From: Flavobacterium sp. | GTDB lineage: Bacteria > Bacteroidota > Bacteroidia > Flavobacteriales > Flavobacteriaceae | DNA length: 45,032 nucleotides | Direction: 5' to 3' | Assembly: GCA_017983975.1 (NCBI GenBank) | Contig: JAGOAL010000012.1 | Coordinates: 1-45,032 of the forward strand | Part shown: piece by piece, positions 24,400 through 34,050 of the stretch | Layout of the letters: the number at the start of each line of letters is the position of its first letter | How positions within the stretch are numbered: position 1 is the first letter of the stretch | The notes under the pieces: generated by a model | What the model saw: only the letters and a program-made list of their open reading frames with translations | Told to the model about the DNA's origin: nothing | The model's database searches: none | Program-made: the position numbers and the translations under genes

Positions 24400-26883
24400 A
24401 TGGAAAAGAAAATCTTATTTTTTACGTTATTTTTTACAGCAATTATTTTTGGTCAAACAAAAGTAGGAGGAAAGGTTGTAGATGAAATGAACGAACCAAT
24501 AGCCTATGCAAATGTTGTGTTAAAGGGATCGAAAGATGGAGTTATCACAGATGATAACGGTAATTTTTATTTTGAATCGGAAGGAAATTATGATACGTTA
24601 ATTGTTTCTTTTGTAGGTTTTGATAAAGTAGAACTTAAATTGGTTCCTGGACTCAATAAAGATCTTAAAATTGTTTTAAAATCTGGTATCTCATTAAATC
24701 AAGTAACTGTTTATACCGGAAAAACTTCAAAAAAGAATAATCCAGCCTTGGATATTTTGAGAAAAATTTGGGAGCGAAGAAGAAAAAATGGTCTCAAAAT
24801 GTTCAAACATTATCAATATGATAAATATGAAAAAGTAGAGTTTGATTTAAATACAATAGATTCTGCCTTTATGAAAAGTAAAGTTTTTAAAGGAATGGAA
24901 TTTGTATTTAAGCAAATTGATACCTCTAAAATTTCCGGAAAAACGTTTTTACCCATTTTTATCAATGAGACTTTAAGTCAGGTCTATGGCAATAATGAAG
25001 CCAAAAAAACAAAAGAAATTACTACTGCCAATAAAAATTCGGGATTTGGAACGGGTGATGGAGTAAATACTTTTATTAAAGATTTATATGCCGATTATGA
25101 TATTTATGATAATTACCTAAAATTTTTCGATAAGGATTTTGTGAGTCCATTATCTCGCACAGGAATTAATGTATACAATTATGTATTATCTGACAGTATG
25201 TATATTGATAATAAATGGTGTTACAATATTGTATATTATCCGCGCCGAAAAAACGAATTAACGTTTAAGGGTGATTTTTGGGTAAACGATTCAACGTTTG
25301 CAGTTAAAAAAATAAATCTAGAAGCTAGTAAAAGTGCCAACATCAACTGGGTAAAAGAAATATATATTGAGCAAGAGTTTGAAGTAATGAACGATTCAGT
25401 GTTTTTACTTACTCGAGATTATATGATGTCTGATTTTAGTTTTTCAAAGAAAGAAGAATCAAAAGGAGTTTACGGAAAACGTACGACACTTTTCAGAAAT
25501 CATCAATTCAATTTACCAAAAGAAGATAAGTTTTTTAAAGAGGAAGTTAATTTTTACGATAATGCGGTGTACAATAAATCGGATGATTTTTGGGCAGAAA
25601 ATCGCTTTGAAAACCTGAATAAAAATGAAGCCGGAATTTACAAGATGTTAGACACCTTGAAGGAAGTGCCTCGTTTTAAACGAATTTATAGTTTAGCCAC
25701 CATTTTAGGTAGTGGTTATATTGAAATTCCAAAATGGAAAATGGATTATGGACCTATATTTTCTTCTGTTGGGTTTAACGATGTTGAAGGTTGGAGATTA
25801 AGAGCAGGCGGAAGAACTTATTTTGGTTCAAACGATACTTGGCGTTTGCAAGGGTATACTGCCTATGGATTTAGAGATAATAAATTCAAATATGGTATTT
25901 CAGGAAAATGGATGGTAGATAAGAAAAATCGCATCATATTATCAGCAGGTAATCGAAGAGATGTGGAGCAAATAGGAGTTAGTCTTACTACTTCAAACGA
26001 TGTTTTGGGCAGAAGTTTTGCTTCATCATCCTTTTTCTCAAGCGGAACAAATAATAAGTTAACTTCGGTTAATTTAACAACATTAGGTTTTGAAATTGAG
26101 CCAGTTAAAAATCTAACTTTTCAAACCAATCTGTCTTATCGCACCTTAAAATCGGCATCCGATCAATTTAGTTTAGATTATTATACAGACGCCACACAAA
26201 CAACCACTAAAAGCGAAGTAAAACAATCGGAAATTAATTTGGTAACCGAGTTTACTCCAAAAAGAAGAACAGTAGGGTATGGCGTAGAACGATTAGATGT
26301 AGACAATAATTATGCGCGATTATTTTTAAGCTATAGCCAAGGATTAAAAGGAGTAATGAAAAGCGATTTTGATTATCAAAAGGTTCAGTTTTATTATAGA
26401 CAACCCGTATTAATTGGTGGATTTGGAAGGTTGTTTTCAACATTGGAAGTTGGAAAAACTTTTGGTCAAGTTCCGTTAGGATTAATGGGAGTAATACCCG
26501 GAAATCAATCTTATTTCATCATTGATAACACCTATAATTTACTTGATTATTATGATTTTGTAGCCGATGAATATGCGTCTTTACATTTTGAGCATCATTT
26601 TAATGGTCGATTGTTTTCTAGAATTCCTTTGCTTCGTAAACTAAATTGGCGCGAAATCGTAGGAGTAAAAGGAGTTTACGGAACCGTTTCAGATGAAAAT
26701 CGTTTTATTAATGCTTCAGGATTAGCGTATAGAGCTCCTGAAGATGTGTATTGGGAATATCATGCAGGAATTGGAAATATTTTCAAAGTTTTGCGCATTG
26801 ATTTTGCTTGGCGCGGAAGTTATTTAGATATACCAGATGCTAACCGATTTACCGTAAAAGCTTCGTTCGGATTTTATTTCTAA
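24400..26883 (+). CDS. DUF5686 outer-membrane protein with carboxypeptidase-like regulatory domain
   Basis: 827 residues from ATG 24400 (MEKKILFFTLFFTAIIFGQ, a signal peptide). An earlier in-frame ATG at 24379 falls inside the upstream terminator hairpin and is rejected. Residues about 20-105 are a CarboxypepD_reg-like beta-sandwich (GGKVVDEMNEPIAYANVVLKG, DDNGNFYF, DTLIVSFVGF). The remainder matches the DUF5686 family: a periplasmic region with LDILRKIWERRRKNG and FKGDFWVNDSTFAVKKINLEA-type motifs, then a C-terminal outer-membrane barrel ending FGFYF. Function is unknown; the family is widespread in Bacteroidota. It is flanked by the pdhB terminator and by the pyrophosphatase promoter. Confidence 0.85.
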   Translation: MEKKILFFTLFFTAIIFGQTKVGGKVVDEMNEPIAYANVVLKGSKDGVITDDNGNFYFESEGNYDTLIVSFVGFDKVELKLVPGLNKDLKIVLKSGISLNQVTVYTGKTSKKNNPALDILRKIWERRRKNGLKMFKHYQYDKYEKVEFDLNTIDSAFMKSKVFKGMEFVFKQIDTSKISGKTFLPIFINETLSQVYGNNEAKKTKEITTANKNSGFGTGDGVNTFIKDLYADYDIYDNYLKFFDKDFVSPLSRTGINVYNYVLSDSMYIDNKWCYNIVYYPRRKNELTFKGDFWVNDSTFAVKKINLEASKSANINWVKEIYIEQEFEVMNDSVFLLTRDYMMSDFSFSKKEESKGVYGKRTTLFRNHQFNLPKEDKFFKEEVNFYDNAVYNKSDDFWAENRFENLNKNEAGIYKMLDTLKEVPRFKRIYSLATILGSGYIEIPKWKMDYGPIFSSVGFNDVEGWRLRAGGRTYFGSNDTWRLQGYTAYGFRDNKFKYGISGKWMVDKKNRIILSAGNRRDVEQIGVSLTTSNDVLGRSFASSSFFSSGTNNKLTSVNLTTLGFEIEPVKNLTFQTNLSYRTLKSASDQFSLDYYTDATQTTTKSEVKQSEINLVTEFTPKRRTVGYGVERLDVDNNYARLFLSYSQGLKGVMKSDFDYQKVQFYYRQPVLIGGFGRLFSTLEVGKTFGQVPLGLMGVIPGNQSYFIIDNTYNLLDYYDFVADEYASLHFEHHFNGRLFSRIPLLRKLNWREIVGVKGVYGTVSDENRFINASGLAYRAPEDVYWEYHAGIGNIFKVLRIDFAWRGSYLDIPDANRFTVKASFGFYF

Positions 26884-26910
26884 AAACTATACTTTTTTTG
26901 CAAAACTCTT

Positions 26911-26941
26911 TTGCTTCTCCTCTTATATAGTAGTACCTTTG
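26911..26941 (+). promoter_or_regulatory. Bacteroidota promoter for ppa (TTG-N20-TACCTTTG)
   Basis: TTG at 26911-26913 is followed after exactly 20 bases by TACCTTTG at 26934-26941, the best-matching promoter in the window. The ppa ATG lies 26 bases beyond. The -33 TTG is also the false start of a longer ppa reading frame. Confidence 0.75.
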
Positions 26942-26967
26942 CCATCCGTAATAAAAAAACAGAAAAA

Positions 26968-27498
26968 ATGACTGCAGACAAAGTGACTACATTTGATGTA
27001 TTAATTGAGATTCCGAGGGGAAGTAGAAACAAGTATGAATATGATTTCGAATTAAAAAGAATGCGTTTTGACCGAATGTTGTTTTCGTCAATGATGTACC
27101 CAGCCGATTATGGTTTCATTCCAGAAACATTAGCATTAGACGGTGATCCATTAGATGTATTAGTACTTATTAATGAACCTACATTTCCAGGTTGTGTTAT
27201 AGAAGTTAAACCAATTGGCGTTTTTCACATGGCAGATGATAAAGGGCCTGATGAAAAAGTAATTTGCGTGCCGGTTTCTGATCCAATTTGGAATAAATTA
27301 AATGATTTAAGCGACGTTAATCCGCACTTAATAAAAGAAATTGAGCACTTTTTTCAGGTTTACAAAGACTTAGAAAATAAAAAAGTAGATGTGGAAGGTT
27401 GGGGAGATGTTAATGAAGCAAAAGATATTCTTTTGAAATGCACTAAGCGTTTTGAAGAAATAGAAAACAAACCAGAAGGGTTATTTAGTATTAAATAA
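26968..27498 (+). CDS. ppa: Soluble family I inorganic pyrophosphatase
   Basis: 176 residues from ATG 26968 (MTADKVTTFDVLIEIPRGS). A longer frame starting TTG 26911 begins inside the promoter and is rejected. Family I motifs: IEIPRGSRNKYEYD, YPADYGFIPETLALDGDPLDVLVL with the metal-binding aspartates, and the lysine- and Asp-bearing MADDKGPDEKVICVP. It hydrolyses cytosolic PPi to phosphate, driving biosynthesis. Its own terminator lies at 27516-27552, and the membrane pyrophosphatase gene follows 111 bases downstream, so a cell using both can either dissipate PPi energy or conserve it as an ion gradient. Confidence 0.96.
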   Translation: MTADKVTTFDVLIEIPRGSRNKYEYDFELKRMRFDRMLFSSMMYPADYGFIPETLALDGDPLDVLVLINEPTFPGCVIEVKPIGVFHMADDKGPDEKVICVPVSDPIWNKLNDLSDVNPHLIKEIEHFFQVYKDLENKKVDVEGWGDVNEAKDILLKCTKRFEEIENKPEGLFSIK

Positions 27499-27515
27499 TT
27501 TTTTATATTTTAAAT

Positions 27516-27552
27516 AAAAAAGGCAGTATTTTTCTAAAATATTGCCTTTTTT
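27516..27552 (+). terminator. Rho-independent terminator after ppa
   Basis: A 17-bp stem with a single G-T wobble, AAAAAAGGCAGTATTTT against AAAATATTGCCTTTTTT, closes a three-base loop TCT. It begins 17 bases after the ppa stop. Confidence 0.85.
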
Positions 27553-27555
27553 GTT

Positions 27556-27563
27556 TATTTTTG
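27556..27563 (+). promoter_or_regulatory. Bacteroidota -7 box for hppA
   Basis: TATTTTTG matches TAnnTTTG and begins 4 bases after the ppa terminator, 46 bases before the hppA ATG. The -33 region would overlap the terminator hairpin and has no clear TTG. Confidence 0.45.
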
Positions 27564-27609
27564 CTCACATTAATAGTAAATAAACAAACAAAAATCTAAT
27601 AAATAATTT

Positions 27610-30168
27610 ATGGAATCAATGATGATTTATGTGCCAATAGTGATGGCAGTTATCGGCTTACTATTTATGTGGGCAAAAAGAGCATGGGTATTAAAACAAG
27701 ATGCCGGAGACGGTAAAATGAAAGAAATTTCAGATTACATTTATGAAGGAGCATTAGCTTTCTTAAAAGCAGAATATAGATTATTAGCAATATTTGTGCT
27801 TTTAGCAAGTGTTGTGTTAGCAGGAATTACTTTTATTCCAGGTGTTAAAACGCATTTATTAATAGTAGTAGCTTTTATTTTTGGGGCTATTTTTTCTGCA
27901 TTAGCAGGAAACATGGGAATGAAAATTGCTACAAAAACAAATGTTAGAACTACACAAGCAGCTCGTACTAGTTTGCCACAAGCATTAAAAGTTTCTTTTG
28001 GTGGTGGAACAGTAATGGGTCTTGGTGTTGCTGGTTTAGCAGTTTTAGGATTGACTACATTTTTTATAATTTTCTTCCATTTATTTATGGGTGGGGTTTG
28101 GACCGATACAGAAGGAATGACCGTAGTGTTAGAAACATTAGCTGGTTTCTCTTTAGGAGCTGAATCAATCGCATTATTTGCACGTGTAGGTGGTGGTATT
28201 TATACTAAAGCTGCAGACGTAGGTGCTGATTTAGTTGGAAAAGTAGAAGCAGGAATTCCAGAAGATGATCCACGTAACCCAGCTACAATTGCTGATAACG
28301 TTGGTGATAACGTAGGAGATGTTGCAGGAATGGGTGCCGATTTATTCGGTTCGTATGTAGCTACAGTATTAGCTGCGATGGTTCTTGGAAACTATGTAAT
28401 TAAAGATATGGGTGGTAAAATCGAAGATGCTTTTGGCGGAATCGGACCAATTTTATTACCAATGGCAATCGCTGGTTTCGGAATTTTATTCTCTATCATT
28501 GGAACAATGTTAGTGAAAATTTCAAGTGACGATGCTAAAGAGGCACAAGTACAAGGAGCTTTGAACAAAGGAAACTGGGTTTCTATTGTTTTAACCGCGA
28601 TTTCTTGTTTCTTCTTAGTAAAATTTATGTTACCTGAACTTATGACTATGGAATTCTATGGTGAAGGATTAAAAGAAATTTCTTCAATGCGTGTTTTCTA
28701 TGCAACAATTGTAGGATTAGTAGTTGGTGGAGTTATTTCATCGGTAACAGAATATTACACAGGATTAGGGACAAAACCAGTTTTGGCAATTGTACAAAAA
28801 TCATCAACTGGAGCAGGAACTAACGTAATCGCTGGTTTAGCAACAGGTATGATTTCAACTTTCCCAACGGTATTATTATTTGCTGCTGCTATCTGGGGAT
28901 CTTATGCTTTTGCTGGTTTCTATGGTGTGGCTTTGGCAGCTTCTGCAATGATGGCTACTACTGCAATGCAATTAGCAATCGATGCATTCGGACCTATTTC
29001 TGATAATGCAGGTGGTATTGCTGAAATGAGTGAATTACCAAAAGAAGTGCGTACTCGTACTGATATTTTAGATTCAGTTGGAAATACAACTGCAGCAACT
29101 GGAAAAGGTTTTGCAATTGCTTCTGCTGCATTAACATCATTAGCTTTATTTGCTGCATATGTAACGTTTACAGGTATTGATGGTATTAATATTTTCAAAG
29201 CGCCAGTATTAGCTATGTTATTCGTTGGTGGTATGATTCCGGTAGTATTCTCTGCATTAGCAATGAATTCTGTTGGAAAAGCGGCTATGGATATGGTATA
29301 CGAAGTACGTCGTCAGTTCAAAGAAATTCCAGGTATCATGGAAGGAACTGGTAAACCAGAATATGGTAAATGTGTTGAAATTTCTACAAAAGCGGCTTTA
29401 CGCGAAATGATGTTACCAGGTATTTTAACGATTGGTTTCCCAATTGCAATTGTTCTTTTAGGAAAATTAGTTTACGGAGATAATAACCAATTAATAGCTG
29501 AAATGTTAGGTGGTTATATGGCTGGTGTTACTGTTTCTGGAGTTTTATGGGCTGTGTTCCAAAACAACGCTGGTGGTGCTTGGGATAATGCTAAAAAATC
29601 TTTCGAAGCAGGTGTAGAAATCAACGGAGAAATGACATACAAAGGTTCTGATGCACACAAAGCGGCAGTAACTGGAGATACAGTTGGAGATCCATTTAAA
29701 GATACTTCAGGTCCTTCAATGAATATCTTAATTAAATTAACTTGTTTAATTGGATTGGTGATCGCACCGATTTTAGGAGGTCATTCTGAAGGAACTAAAA
29801 AAGAAATGAAATACACAATTATTGAAATGAATACTACATCTTCTACAAAAGTTGGGAAATGTGATATGTCAAAATGTGCTACAATGACTAAAGATGAATG
29901 TGCAAAAATGTGTGATTCTTTAGGTTGTTCAGCAGAAGAAAAAGAAATGTGTTTATCTCATTATGGTGCCGATGGTAAATTTGTTGCTAAAGAAGGTGCT
30001 AAAGCATGTTGTGCTATGGATGCAGATAAAAACGTTAAAGTTGAAATTAAAAACGTGAATGGAAAAGCTAAAGCAACAGTAACCACATCAAAAGATGGTA
30101 ATGTTAATGTTCAAGTTTTTGAAGGTTCATTAGAAGATGTTAAGGCTAAAGTTGAGGCTTTAAAATAA
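27610..30168 (+). CDS. hppA: Membrane-bound ion-pumping pyrophosphatase with a Cys-rich C-terminal extension
   Basis: 852 residues. The first ~725 are the 16-helix M-PPase core with the PPi site [38 protein letters not shown] (key residues D-x3-D-x3-[17 protein letters not shown]). GNTTAATG has Ala at the position that is Lys in K+-independent enzymes, so it should be K+-dependent. ADLFGSY lacks the Glu of the FESY motif typical of Na+ pumps, which favours proton transport; this is inference. Residues after about 725 are an added tail of ~127 residues with eight cysteines between C751 and C801 ([24 protein letters not shown]), then a Lys/Val-rich stretch. The C-terminus of this family faces outside the cytoplasm. 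It has its own -7 box and terminator. Confidence 0.95.
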   Translation: MESMMIYVPIVMAVIGLLFMWAKRAWVLKQDAGDGKMKEISDYIYEGALAFLKAEYRLLAIFVLLASVVLAGITFIPGVKTHLLIVVAFIFGAIFSALAGNMGMKIATKTNVRTTQAARTSLPQALKVSFGGGTVMGLGVAGLAVLGLTTFFIIFFHLFMGGVWTDTEGMTVVLETLAGFSLGAESIALFARVGGGIYTKAADVGADLVGKVEAGIPEDDPRNPATIADNVGDNVGDVAGMGADLFGSYVATVLAAMVLGNYVIKDMGGKIEDAFGGIGPILLPMAIAGFGILFSIIGTMLVKISSDDAKEAQVQGALNKGNWVSIVLTAISCFFLVKFMLPELMTMEFYGEGLKEISSMRVFYATIVGLVVGGVISSVTEYYTGLGTKPVLAIVQKSSTGAGTNVIAGLATGMISTFPTVLLFAAAIWGSYAFAGFYGVALAASAMMATTAMQLAIDAFGPISDNAGGIAEMSELPKEVRTRTDILDSVGNTTAATGKGFAIASAALTSLALFAAYVTFTGIDGINIFKAPVLAMLFVGGMIPVVFSALAMNSVGKAAMDMVYEVRRQFKEIPGIMEGTGKPEYGKCVEISTKAALREMMLPGILTIGFPIAIVLLGKLVYGDNNQLIAEMLGGYMAGVTVSGVLWAVFQNNAGGAWDNAKKSFEAGVEINGEMTYKGSDAHKAAVTGDTVGDPFKDTSGPSMNILIKLTCLIGLVIAPILGGHSEGTKKEMKYTIIEMNTTSSTKVGKCDMSKCATMTKDECAKMCDSLGCSAEEKEMCLSHYGADGKFVAKEGAKACCAMDADKNVKVEIKNVNGKAKATVTTSKDGNVNVQVFEGSLEDVKAKVEALK

Positions 30169-30188
30169 AAGATTCTTTATAAAATTAG

Positions 30189-30217
30189 AAAACCGCACAG
30201 CAATGTGCGGTTTTTTT
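30189..30217 (+). terminator. Rho-independent terminator after hppA
   Basis: A 10-bp perfect stem AAAACCGCAC / GTGCGGTTTT around loop AGCAAT continues into a T run. It starts 21 bases after the hppA stop. Confidence 0.85.
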
Positions 30218-30238
30218 ATTTATTTTTATAGAATAAAT

Positions 30239-32518
30239 ATGACCAATATGAAACTAATAAAGCTATTTCTATTTATTTTTTTATCTAAGATTTGTTTTGG
30301 ACAATCTAATTTACCCATAATTCCATTACCTCAAAAAATGGAATATCATTTGGGAAACTTTATCTTAAGTTCAAAAACAGTTATTCAGTCAAAGGATACT
30401 TCTTCATTTGAGGCTTTATTTCTTAAAGAAAATATCAAAAATCAAACCGGATTAGAGCTACAAATTCTAGCGGAAGCTCCAACAGCTGTTTCAAAAATTA
30501 ATTTAGTTTTCGATGTTGAAGGTCCGGCCGAAAGTAACTTAAAAGAAGTATATAAATTAATGGTTACCACCCAATCAGTAACTATAAAAGCTGAATATAA
30601 TCAAGGAATTTTTTATGGAATTCAAACTTTTTTGCAATTAATTCCATCAGAAAATAAAGCTGAAATAAAAATACCTTGCTTAGAAATTAAAGACCATCCA
30701 AAATTTAAATGGCGCGGAATGCATTTAGACGTAGGTCGCCATTTTTTTTCGACTGCTTTCATAAAAAAGTATATCGATTATATTGCAATGTATAAAATGA
30801 ATACTTTTCATTGGCACTTAACCGAAGATCAGGGTTGGCGCATTGAAATCAAAAAATATCCCAAACTAACCGAAGTTGGCGCTTGGAGAAACGGTTCAAT
30901 GGTAGGGCATTATGACGAGCAAAAATTCGATTCCATACATTACGGAGGGTATTATACCCAAGAAGAAATTAAAGAAGTAGTAGCTTATGCAGCTGCAAGA
31001 CATGTAACAATTGTCCCAGAAATTGAAATGCCAGGACACTCATTAGCTGCTTTAGCAGCTTATCCAGAATTGTCTTGTACAGGCGGCCCTTTTGAAGTGG
31101 GAAAAAAATGGGGTGTTTTTGATGATGTATATTGTCCAAAAGAAGAAACTTTTACTTTTTTAGAAAATGTGCTGTCCGAAGTATTGGCTTTATTTCCTTC
31201 CGAATACATTCATATTGGTGGTGATGAATGCCCAAAAACAAGATGGAAAAACTGTGCGCATTGCCAAAAATTAATGAAAGAAAAAGGCATAAAAGACGAA
31301 CACGAATTACAAAGTTATTTTATCCAACGCATTGAAAAATTTGTCAATAGTAAAGGTCGAAAAATCATCGGTTGGGATGAAATTCTGGAAGGTGGATTAG
31401 CTCCAAACGCTGCCGTTATGAGTTGGCGCGGAACTGAAGGCGGAATTGCTGCAGCCAAACAAAAACATTATGTTGTGATGACTCCCGGTTCGCATTGTTA
31501 TTTCGATCATTATCAAGGCGAACCTAAGAACGAACCAATTGCTATTGGAGGTTATACGAATGTAGAAAAGGTATATTCGTTTAATCCAATTCCAAAGGAA
31601 CTTTCTAACGAAGAATCAACCTACATATTAGGAGCTCAAGCTAATGTTTGGACTGAATATATGAACACTCCTGAACACGTTGAATATATGATCATGCCAA
31701 GAATGGCAGCTCTTTCAGAAGTATTATGGGGAACTTCTAATTCCATAAAATATAAAGATTTTGAAAATAGAGTATTACAGCATTTTAAACTGTATCAGAA
31801 AAAGGCAATCAACTATAGTAAAGCTATTTATGAAGTTACATCTAAAGTGCATCCTGCCGAAAACGGAGTATTATTTGAATTAAAAGCCCTAAATACAAGC
31901 GGAATTAAATATACAATTGATGGGTCTGAACCCAATAAAAATTCTAAGTCGTATACAAATCCGATTTTAATTTCTTCGAATCAAACAGTAAAAGCAACTT
32001 ATTTTGAAAATGATGAGCCTAAAAGTGCATCGCTGACTCAACACTTTTTTTGTTCAAAATCAACAGGAAAAAAAATTAAATTGTTACATCAACCACACGA
32101 AAACTATGGAATTGGGGGTGGTTTTACTTTGGTTGATGGTATGAAAGGGAATTCCGCTAAATTTGGAAGAGATTGGTTGGGATTTTGGGGAAAAGATTTG
32201 AATGCAATTATTGATTTAGGAAAAGTAAGTTCAGTTTCTAAAATCGAGATTAACACTCTAGCAGCACCTTCAAGTTGGATTTATTATCCCAAAAAAATTG
32301 AAGTTTTAGTTTCAAAAGATGGAGAAAATTTTATGCCGATTAACATTGTTTCATCTAAACAAATTGATGAAGTAGAAGGAAAAATTGTTGTAAAATTTGG
32401 TGAACAAGATGTTCAATTTATAAAAGTTATTGCAGAAAATAACGGAATCATTGCAGAAGGGAAACCTGGGGCTGGTTCAAATAGTTGGTTGTTTGTAGAT
32501 GAAATAAGCGTAGAATAA
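30239..32518 (+). CDS. GH20 beta-N-acetylhexosaminidase
   Basis: 759 residues from ATG 30239 (MTNMKLIKLFLFIFLSKICFGQ); ATG 30248 would serve equally, and the ORF start at 30203 lies in the terminator. A signal peptide precedes the GH20b domain (about 25-140), then the TIM barrel: WRGMHLDVGRHFF, FHWHLTEDQGWRIEIK, PEIEMPGHSLAALAAYPE and the catalytic pair D329-E330 in HIGGDECPK, with WxxW-type SWRGTEGG later. Downstream are a chitobiase-type C-terminal domain (YTIDGSEPNKNS) and a discoidin-like region (about 620-759). It removes terminal beta-GlcNAc/GalNAc. Its stop overlaps the next ATG by one base (TAATG), so it is coupled to the glycosylasparaginase. Confidence 0.95.
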   Translation: MTNMKLIKLFLFIFLSKICFGQSNLPIIPLPQKMEYHLGNFILSSKTVIQSKDTSSFEALFLKENIKNQTGLELQILAEAPTAVSKINLVFDVEGPAESNLKEVYKLMVTTQSVTIKAEYNQGIFYGIQTFLQLIPSENKAEIKIPCLEIKDHPKFKWRGMHLDVGRHFFSTAFIKKYIDYIAMYKMNTFHWHLTEDQGWRIEIKKYPKLTEVGAWRNGSMVGHYDEQKFDSIHYGGYYTQEEIKEVVAYAAARHVTIVPEIEMPGHSLAALAAYPELSCTGGPFEVGKKWGVFDDVYCPKEETFTFLENVLSEVLALFPSEYIHIGGDECPKTRWKNCAHCQKLMKEKGIKDEHELQSYFIQRIEKFVNSKGRKIIGWDEILEGGLAPNAAVMSWRGTEGGIAAAKQKHYVVMTPGSHCYFDHYQGEPKNEPIAIGGYTNVEKVYSFNPIPKELSNEESTYILGAQANVWTEYMNTPEHVEYMIMPRMAALSEVLWGTSNSIKYKDFENRVLQHFKLYQKKAINYSKAIYEVTSKVHPAENGVLFELKALNTSGIKYTIDGSEPNKNSKSYTNPILISSNQTVKATYFENDEPKSASLTQHFFCSKSTGKKIKLLHQPHENYGIGGGFTLVDGMKGNSAKFGRDWLGFWGKDLNAIIDLGKVSSVSKIEINTLAAPSSWIYYPKKIEVLVSKDGENFMPINIVSSKQIDEVEGKIVVKFGEQDVQFIKVIAENNGIIAEGKPGAGSNSWLFVDEISVE

Positions 32519-33516
32519 TGACAAATAGAAGAAATTTTTTAAAGAAAACCGCTTTAGCCACTGCTGGATTAGCGTTAACAAGTTTCAAAAACACAACTGA
32601 AACTGCTGAAAATAAAGTGGCGTTAAATACGGTTCAAAGACCAATAGTGCTTTCCACTTGGCGATTCGGAATTGAAGCCAATGCCGCCGCTTGGGAAATT
32701 TTAAGCAAAAATGGTCGGGCTTTAGATGCCGTAGAAGCGGGTGTGAAAATTCCAGAAGGCGATCCAAATGAACGCAGTGTAGGTTATGGTGGTCGTCCTG
32801 ATAGAGACGGTAAAGTAACCCTTGATGCTTGTATTATGGACGAATTTTCGAATATTGGTTCGGTAGCCTGTTTGGAACACATCAAACATCCTATTTCTGT
32901 CGCCAGAGCAGTGATGGAAAAAACACCACACGTGATGTTGGTCGGAAAAGGAGCGTTACAATTTGCACTTTCACAAGGATTTAAAAAAGAAAATTTATTA
33001 GTTGAAGACTCCGAAAAAGAATGGAAAGATTGGTTAAAAACCAGTCAATACAAACCCATTGCGAATATCGAAAACCACGACACCATCGGAATGATTGCTT
33101 TGGATGCAAATGGAAATTTATCAGGTGCGTGTACTACCAGCGGTATGGCGTTTAAAATGCACGGTCGTGTGGGTGATTCCCCAATTATTGGTGCTGGATT
33201 ATATGTAGATAATGAAATAGGCGCTGCAACGGCAACAGGGCACGGCGAGGAAGTTATTCGGATTACAGGATGTCATTTGGTAGTTGAATTAATGCGACAA
33301 GGTTTATCTCCTCAAAAAGCTTGTGAAGAAGCGGTAATGAGAATTGTAAAACTAACTAAAAATCGAGGCAAAGAATTAAAAGATATTCAAGTTGGATTCA
33401 TTGCACTAAATAAAAAAGGAGAGTATGGTTCCTATTGTATACAAGGCGGCTTCAATTATGCCGTTCATGATGCTTCAGGAAATCGATTAATAGATGCTAA
33501 TTACTTTTTGAAATAA
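32518..33516 (+). CDS. Tat-exported N4-(beta-N-acetylglucosaminyl)-L-asparaginase (glycosylasparaginase)
   Basis: 332 residues. It hydrolyses the GlcNAc-Asn bond that links N-glycans to protein, after the glycan is freed from neighbouring peptide. The N-terminus MTNRRNFLKKTALATAGLAL is a twin-arginine signal, so it is exported folded. The Ntn-hydrolase self-cleavage site is HD-TIGMIALD with the nucleophile Thr189 exposed after cleavage; GACTTSGMAFKMHGRVGDSP and ATATGHGEEVIR complete the active site. It resembles the classical Elizabethkingia (Flavobacterium) meningosepticum enzyme. The ATG overlaps the GH20 stop by one base, and the next gene starts four bases after its stop. Confidence 0.94.
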   Translation: MTNRRNFLKKTALATAGLALTSFKNTTETAENKVALNTVQRPIVLSTWRFGIEANAAAWEILSKNGRALDAVEAGVKIPEGDPNERSVGYGGRPDRDGKVTLDACIMDEFSNIGSVACLEHIKHPISVARAVMEKTPHVMLVGKGALQFALSQGFKKENLLVEDSEKEWKDWLKTSQYKPIANIENHDTIGMIALDANGNLSGACTTSGMAFKMHGRVGDSPIIGAGLYVDNEIGAATATGHGEEVIRITGCHLVVELMRQGLSPQKACEEAVMRIVKLTKNRGKELKDIQVGFIALNKKGEYGSYCIQGGFNYAVHDASGNRLIDANYFLK

Positions 33517-33520
33517 AAAT

Positions 33521-34048
33521 ATGAAGCAATTGTTTTTAATATTAGGATTGATGTTTTTTGGTTGTAACACTAAAAACAAAGAACGTATTTCAGAAACGAA
33601 TATTTTAGAAAAGAAATCAGAAGACAAACAGAGTTTCTATTTGGGTGATGTTAATAACGATAAAGTTCAAGATACTGCATTTGTAAATTTCAATCAACAA
33701 AACGAATATAGTGATATGATAATTAGTTTTTCAAATAGTATTCCTGAAATAGAATTGGGACAAAGTTTTGGTGTATTTATCAAAAAAACTGAAGATTTGA
33801 ATTTTGATGGAGCCAATGAAATCATTATTTTTTCAAGAACACATGAAGGTTGGTGGAATTATATTTCCGTTTGGTCTTTTCATAATAATAAATGGAAAGA
33901 ACTTAAACAAACAAAGGGATTTGTTTCAGATGATAAGGATTTTGAAAATAGAATTGTAAAAGATAAAAATCAATATTATTTAATTGGTGAGGATAAATGG
34001 AATGAAGATGAAAATGGTAATTTTAAAAAAGTGAAAATAAAAATCTAG
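33521..34048 (+). CDS. Small lipoprotein with FG-GAP/VCBS-like calcium-motif repeats, function unknown
   Basis: 175 residues with a lipoprotein signal and lipid Cys15 (GLMFFGC). Two acidic loops, LGDVNNDKVQD (41-51) and EDLNFDGANE (91-100), follow the DxNxDGxxD pattern of FG-GAP/VCBS or dockerin-like calcium loops. The C-terminal half is Trp-rich (EGWWNYISVWSF) and Lys-rich. It is four bases after the glycosylasparaginase stop and two bases before cutC, so it belongs to the same operon. No enzyme motif was seen. It may be a surface or periplasmic accessory factor for the glycan enzymes, but this is only context. Confidence 0.75.
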   Translation: MKQLFLILGLMFFGCNTKNKERISETNILEKKSEDKQSFYLGDVNNDKVQDTAFVNFNQQNEYSDMIISFSNSIPEIELGQSFGVFIKKTEDLNFDGANEIIIFSRTHEGWWNYISVWSFHNNKWKELKQTKGFVSDDKDFENRIVKDKNQYYLIGEDKWNEDENGNFKKVKIKI

Positions 34049-34050
34049 TA

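Noticed and set aside
26911-26967. Longer start for inorganic pyrophosphatase
   Set aside because: Its TTG coincides with the -33 promoter element and the extension contains the -7 box, so it would not be transcribed.
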